In this document: in pieces, positions 21,481 through 25,240 of the stretch
Numbering within the stretch: the first letter of the stretch is position 1
How the letters are laid out: each line of letters opens with the position of its first letter
Assembly: GCA_051646105.1 (NCBI GenBank)
Contig: JBOFCO010000118.1
Location: 1-25,240 of the forward strand
Length of the DNA stretch: 25,240 bases
From: JBOFCO01 sp051646105
GTDB lineage: Bacteria; Pseudomonadota; Alphaproteobacteria; Rhodobacterales; Rhodobacteraceae
Direction of reading: 5' to 3'
Notes under the pieces: model-generated
The model's input: only the letters and a program-made list of their open reading frames with translations
What the model was told of the DNA's origin: nothing
The model's database searches: none
Translations under genes and position numbers: made by a program

Positions 21481-23976
21481 ATGAAAACCCATGTCAAAGC
21501 CCTTGTTGTCGGCGGCGGTGCGGTGGGCACCGGCATCGCCTATCATCTGGCCAAGGCGGGATGGGACACGATGCTGGTGGAACGGGATGAACTGACCGCC
21601 GGTTCCACCTGGCACGCGGCGGGTCTGCTGCCGTTGTTCAACATGGGATATGCGACGACGCACATCCACAAATACAGCGTCGATTTCTACAAGGGGTTGG
21701 AGGCGGAAACCGGCCTGAATCCCGGTTTCTATGTGGTCGGCAACCTGCGCATGGCGCAGACCGACGAACGGATGGACGAATACATGCTCTATTCCTCGGT
21801 CGCGGAAACCGCCGGGGTCTATCACGAATTCCTGTCGCCCAAGGAGATAAAGGAGCGCTGGCCGCTGGTCCGTACCGAAGATCTGAAGGGGGCACTTTTC
21901 CATCCGCAAGACGGTTACATCAACCCCGCCGACGTGACGCAGGCGATGGCCAAAGGGGCCCGGCAGTTCGGCTGCACGTTCGAGCGGAAAATTCAGGTCG
22001 ATGGCTACCGCTGGACGGGCAGCGAATGGATCGTGTCCTGCACGCGGATGGTCGAAACCGGTGGCAATCTGGTGGCGGCAGAAGAAAAGTTCGAAATCCA
22101 CGCCGAACATGTGGTGACGGCCACGGGCAACCACGCGCAGCGCACCGCGCGCCTGCTGGGCATCAAGATTCCGGCGATCCCGGTCGAACACCAGTATATT
22201 GTCACCGAACCAGATCCGGCGCTGGTCGAATGGCGCAAGACCAACCCGCAGCATCCTGTGCTGCGCGATGCCGATGCCAAATGGTATGTGCGCGAGGAAC
22301 GGGGCGGCTGGATTCTTGGGCCTTACGAGAAAAACGCCCCGGCAAGGTTCCTGTATGACGTGCCCGCCAGCTTCCGCGCCGATCTGTTCCCCCTCGATCT
22401 GGAACGGATCGAAGCGGAATACATGTCGATGATCCACCGTCTGCCGTCGTCCGAAACCGTGGGGCTGAAGGACGATTTCAACGGCCCGATCTGCTACACG
22501 CCCGACGGCAACCCGCTTGTCGGCCCCGCGCCCGGCCTGCGCAACATGTGGTTGGCCGAAGGTTTCAGCTTTGGCATCACCGCGGCAGGCGGCACCGGAT
22601 ATTACCTTGCCCAGATGATGGTGGAGGGCGAGGCCGAAATCGACATGGCATCGCTTGATCCCAAGCGCTACGGCGGCTGGATGACGACGGAATATGCGGC
22701 CCGGAAGAATGAGGAATGCTACGATCACGTCTTTATCCTGCATCACCCGGATGAGGAACGCGAAGCCTGCCGCCCGCTGCGCACGAGCCCCGCCTATGAC
22801 CGGCAAAGGGTGCGGGGCGCGCAGTTCGGGCAGGTCAATGGATGGGATCGCCCGAACTATTACGGCCCGGTCGATGCGCCTGCCGGTTTCGATCATGACA
22901 GCCGGTCCTTCCGGCGTGGCGGCTGGTGGCAATATGCGGTGGACGAAGCCAGGGCGATCCGTGAAACTGCGGGCCTGATCGATGCGACTGCCTTCACCAA
23001 GCATCGCGTGGCGGGGCCGGGGGCGACGGCATTCCTTGACTGGTTCACCACCAACAAGCTGCCCGCTGTCGGGCGTATCAACCTGACCTACGCGCTGACC
23101 GCAACAGGCACCACGCGCACGGAGTACACCATCGTCCGGTTGTCGGAAAATGAATACTATCTTGTGTCGGCCGGCGCGTGGACAGCCTATGATGCCGACT
23201 ACTTGCGCAAATGTGCCGCTGACAAAATGGCGGATTTCGGCTATGTCGAAATTCAGGATGTGACCACGCAATGGGGTGTCTTTGCGCTGGCCGGGCCGAA
23301 CAGCCGCGCCATCCTGCGGGACATCGTCAAGGATGCCGATCCGGATACCGTTCTGTCGAACAAGCGTTTTCCCTGGCTTTCGTCGCGGCGGATCGAACTT
23401 GGCATGTGCCCGGTGAATGCGATCCGCGTGGCCTATACCGGCGAACTTGGCTGGGAACTGCACCACCCGGTCGAGATGCAGAATTACCTGTTCGACCAGT
23501 TGATGGCGGCGGGTGAGAAGCACGGGCTGAAACTGGTTGGCGCCCGCGCGCAGAACTGGCTGCGTCAGGAGAAAAGCTATCGTGCCTTTGGCACCGAACT
23601 TGGCCGCGATGCAACGCCATTGGAGGCAGGTCTTGACCGTTTTGTGGACCTGAACAAGGAATTTCAGGGCAAGGCGGCGATGCAGGCACTGGGCATCCGG
23701 TCAATGTGCGTGACCCTGCTGATCGACGGACCTTCGGACACTGATCCTTGGGGCAAGGAAGCGATCCTGCTGAACGGTGAAAAAGTCGGGCGGCTGACTT
23801 CGGGCGGGTATTCCGTGGCCTTCGGCAAGCAGATCGGCATGGGCTATGTCCGCCCCGATCTGGCGGCGGTCGGCACGAAGCTGAAGGTGAAGATGCTGCG
23901 GCAGGAATGGGATGCGGTGGTGGTCGAGGACAGCCCCTATGACCCGACGAATGCGCGGATCAGGGTGGACGGCTGA
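21481..23976 (+). CDS. FAD-dependent dimethylglycine/sarcosine dehydrogenase-like protein with GcvT domain
   Basis: The protein has 831 residues. The DAO domain (about 5-365) starts with the FAD fold ALVVGGGAVGTGIAYHLAKA. TAGSTWHAAGLLP follows, whose His45 matches the residue carrying covalent FAD in dimethylglycine dehydrogenase. It ends with LAEGFSFGITAAGGTGYYLA. A short FAO_M linker domain (about 368-425) leads to GcvT (about 430-715: VDEARAIRETAGLIDATAFT, GVFALAGPNSRAILRDI, AYTGELGWELHHPVEM) and GcvT-C (about 725-820: GRLTSGGYSVAFGKQIGMGY). Such enzymes demethylate N-methylated glycines, passing formaldehyde to tetrahydrofolate in the GcvT part. The substrate may be dimethylglycine, sarcosine or a related methylamine. 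It is convergent with hisG across a 12-bp gap. A terminator-bounded spacer precedes it, so it is probably transcribed alone. Confidence 0.9.
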   Translation: MKTHVKALVVGGGAVGTGIAYHLAKAGWDTMLVERDELTAGSTWHAAGLLPLFNMGYATTHIHKYSVDFYKGLEAETGLNPGFYVVGNLRMAQTDERMDEYMLYSSVAETAGVYHEFLSPKEIKERWPLVRTEDLKGALFHPQDGYINPADVTQAMAKGARQFGCTFERKIQVDGYRWTGSEWIVSCTRMVETGGNLVAAEEKFEIHAEHVVTATGNHAQRTARLLGIKIPAIPVEHQYIVTEPDPALVEWRKTNPQHPVLRDADAKWYVREERGGWILGPYEKNAPARFLYDVPASFRADLFPLDLERIEAEYMSMIHRLPSSETVGLKDDFNGPICYTPDGNPLVGPAPGLRNMWLAEGFSFGITAAGGTGYYLAQMMVEGEAEIDMASLDPKRYGGWMTTEYAARKNEECYDHVFILHHPDEEREACRPLRTSPAYDRQRVRGAQFGQVNGWDRPNYYGPVDAPAGFDHDSRSFRRGGWWQYAVDEARAIRETAGLIDATAFTKHRVAGPGATAFLDWFTTNKLPAVGRINLTYALTATGTTRTEYTIVRLSENEYYLVSAGAWTAYDADYLRKCAADKMADFGYVEIQDVTTQWGVFALAGPNSRAILRDIVKDADPDTVLSNKRFPWLSSRRIELGMCPVNAIRVAYTGELGWELHHPVEMQNYLFDQLMAAGEKHGLKLVGARAQNWLRQEKSYRAFGTELGRDATPLEAGLDRFVDLNKEFQGKAAMQALGIRSMCVTLLIDGPSDTDPWGKEAILLNGEKVGRLTSGGYSVAFGKQIGMGYVRPDLAAVGTKLKVKMLRQEWDAVVVEDSPYDPTNARIRVDG

Positions 23977-23987
23977 CCGCGACACGC

Positions 23988-24695
23988 CTAAAGCGCGGGT
24001 GAGGGCAAGCCCAGTCGCGTAACCAGCAATGTCAGCGCCGTGCGGGCGGTATCGCCCCACTCCGCCCCTCGCGCGGCATAAAGCGTCGCCTGGCTTTGCA
24101 GCACCAGCGCGTCCGACAGCACCTTGAGGTGATTGGCCCGCAGGGTTTCCCCGGATGAGGTGATGTCTGCAATCGCCTCGGCCGTCAGGTTCTTGACAGT
24201 GCCTTCGGTCGCGCCCTGACTGTCGACAAGCTGGTAATCGGCCACGCCCGCATCGCGCAGAAAGTTGCGCACAAGGCGGTGGTATTTGGTGGCGATGCGC
24301 AAGCGGAACCCATGCACGGCGCGGAACGCGGCGGCGGCGGCATCCAGATCGTCAAGGGTCTCGACATCGGTCCAGCAGGCGGGGACAGCGATGATCAGAT
24401 CGGCATGGCCAAACCCCAGCAGTGCCAGTTCTGCGACCTCTGTTTCCCAGTCGGCCAGCCGGTCGCGCACCAGATCGGTGCCGGTGACGCCAAGGTGGAT
24501 GCGTCCCGCTGCCAGCTCGCGCGGGATTTCCCCCGCCGACAGCAGCACCAGTTCCACACCGTCCACGCCAAGGACCTGTCCGGCATACTCGCGGACATCG
24601 TCCGACCGGGACAACGTCACCCCACGCGCACCGAACCAGTCGAAGCACTGTTCCATCAACCGGCCCTTGGACGGGATGCCGAGTTTCAGCGTCAT
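23988..24695 (-). CDS. hisG: ATP phosphoribosyltransferase, short form
   Basis: A 235-residue catalytic subunit for the first step of histidine synthesis (ATP + PRPP to phosphoribosyl-ATP). The N-terminal LKLGIPSKGRLMEQCFDWF, the ELAAGRIHLGVTGTDLVRD segment, and the PRPP-loop region VDSQGATEGTVKNLTAEAI identify it. It lacks the C-terminal regulatory domain of the long form (about 300 residues), so it needs HisZ, which is encoded directly upstream. Its ATG overlaps the hisZ stop by ATGA. The gene ends with TAG, a genuine use of this stop codon in the genome. Confidence 0.95.
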   Translation of the reverse strand: MTLKLGIPSKGRLMEQCFDWFGARGVTLSRSDDVREYAGQVLGVDGVELVLLSAGEIPRELAAGRIHLGVTGTDLVRDRLADWETEVAELALLGFGHADLIIAVPACWTDVETLDDLDAAAAAFRAVHGFRLRIATKYHRLVRNFLRDAGVADYQLVDSQGATEGTVKNLTAEAIADITSSGETLRANHLKVLSDALVLQSQATLYAARGAEWGDTARTALTLLVTRLGLPSPAL

Positions 24696-25240
24696 GCCGC
24701 GCCCCTCAGTTCCAGGGTCAGGCCGGGACGGATCACGCCGCCCACCGCCGGGATCGACGCGCCACGACCAAGGCGGGCCGTCAGCGCATCGTAGCGCCCG
24801 CCAGAGGCCACGGGGGGCAGGTCGGGGCGGGTTTCGGCATAGAAGCCGAAAACGAAGCCATCGTAATATTCCAGCGTGGTGCGGCCATAGCTGGCCTCGA
24901 AATCCAGGGATTCCACCTCGATGCCCCGCGCCGCCATCGCACCCAGCCGCGCCTTCAGCCTTTCGGCGGGCAGACGCAGGGCGGGGAAGTCACGGGCCAT
25001 ATCCTTGACCCGCGCCAGCGCCTTCGGGCAGGGGGCGGCAAGTGTCAATATCGCTTCCAGCAGGGCAACTTCCTCGGCCGCAACGGGCGGGGTGGCGGCG
25101 TCTTCCATAAGCGCCGCCATGCGGGCCTGCATTTCTTCTTCGCTGCGCAACCCGATCCACGGGGCCGCTGCATCGGGGGCCTTGCCCGCACTCAGGGTGG
25201 CGACCAGCGCCGCGCGGGCGGGCGGCACCGGAACACGGCC
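24692..25240 (-). CDS. hisZ: HisZ, ATP phosphoribosyltransferase regulatory subunit (partial)
   Basis: The C-terminal ~182 residues of a HisRS-like protein; the frame stays open past the window edge, and the family is about 360-390 residues. The class II synthetase-like end is visible in YGRTTLEYYDGFVFGFYAE and ASGGRYDALTARLGRG, which corresponds to motif 3 with its GGRYD. HisZ has no aminoacylation role; it forms an octamer with short HisG and confers histidine feedback. The stop overlaps the hisG start by ATGA, which supports HisZ over a true histidyl-tRNA synthetase. Confidence 0.92.
   Translation of the reverse strand, partial: GRVPVPPARAALVATLSAGKAPDAAAPWIGLRSEEEMQARMAALMEDAATPPVAAEEVALLEAILTLAAPCPKALARVKDMARDFPALRLPAERLKARLGAMAARGIEVESLDFEASYGRTTLEYYDGFVFGFYAETRPDLPPVASGGRYDALTARLGRGASIPAVGGVIRPGLTLELRGAA

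Noticed and set aside
21346..23523. Long minus-strand open frame (725 codons) opposite the FAD/GcvT gene
   Set aside because: Shadow frame caused by high-GC codon bias; the plus-strand protein has intact FAD and GcvT motifs throughout.

Overview
The window looks like chromosomal DNA of a GC-rich alphaproteobacterium, most likely a member of the Rhodobacterales. This rests on gene content: a short-form HisG paired with HisZ, a coaBC-dut-moeB block, an RpoH-type sigma factor of alphaproteobacterial style, a dimethylglycine dehydrogenase-type FAD/GcvT enzyme, and RTX proteins. The genus is not determined. No rRNA, tRNA, CRISPR array or recognisable transposase was seen.

Layout. 1-104 is the 3' end of glutathione synthetase (gshB). 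Facing it is a minus-strand block: comM/yifB ATPase (105-1619), a glutathione S-transferase with a Cys-containing tail (1683-2555), and a translationally coupled cobalamin pair, cobU/cobP and a CobC-like histidine phosphatase (2639-3768). Divergent from these is an rpoH-family sigma gene (3875-4765) interrupted by one in-frame TAG where family members have a Trp. 4787-7701 (minus) is an overlapping pair for exported proteins: a vanadium-dependent haloperoxidase homologue and an FG-GAP/ASPIC protein. 7870-12252 (plus) holds coaBC, dut, a membrane-anchored MoeB/ThiF protein, and an amino-acid ABC transporter (binding protein and permease). The expected ATPase gene is reduced to a start overlapping the permease stop. 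It runs into a low-GC islet (about 12.28-12.92 kb) carrying one gene of different composition with its own promoter and operator-like repeats. 13004-15474 carries an M3 metallopeptidase and a coupled Cys-motif protein of unknown function. Then come a CDF metal exporter and a secreted SH3-like protein (minus), and a D-2-hydroxyacid dehydrogenase (plus).

The most novel-looking part is 18.2-21.3 kb. Two small paralogous RTX (calcium-binding nonapeptide) proteins flank an opposite-strand membrane-embedded C13 (legumain/GPI8-like) cysteine peptidase, with hairpins at the gene ends and in the leader regions. I propose a substrate/processing-protease module: the peptidase family cleaves after Asn or Asp, and both RTX proteins share a conserved Gln-Asn-Asn site and a conserved C-terminal tail. 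This is inference from layout and motifs. The right end holds the FAD/GcvT demethylating dehydrogenase (21481-23976) and, convergent to it, the coupled hisZ-hisG pair, with hisZ running off the window.

Coupling by a 4-base ATGA stop/start overlap recurs: cobU to the phosphatase, the haloperoxidase to the FG-GAP gene, the peptidase to the Cys protein, hisZ to hisG, and an ATG overlapping the permease end.
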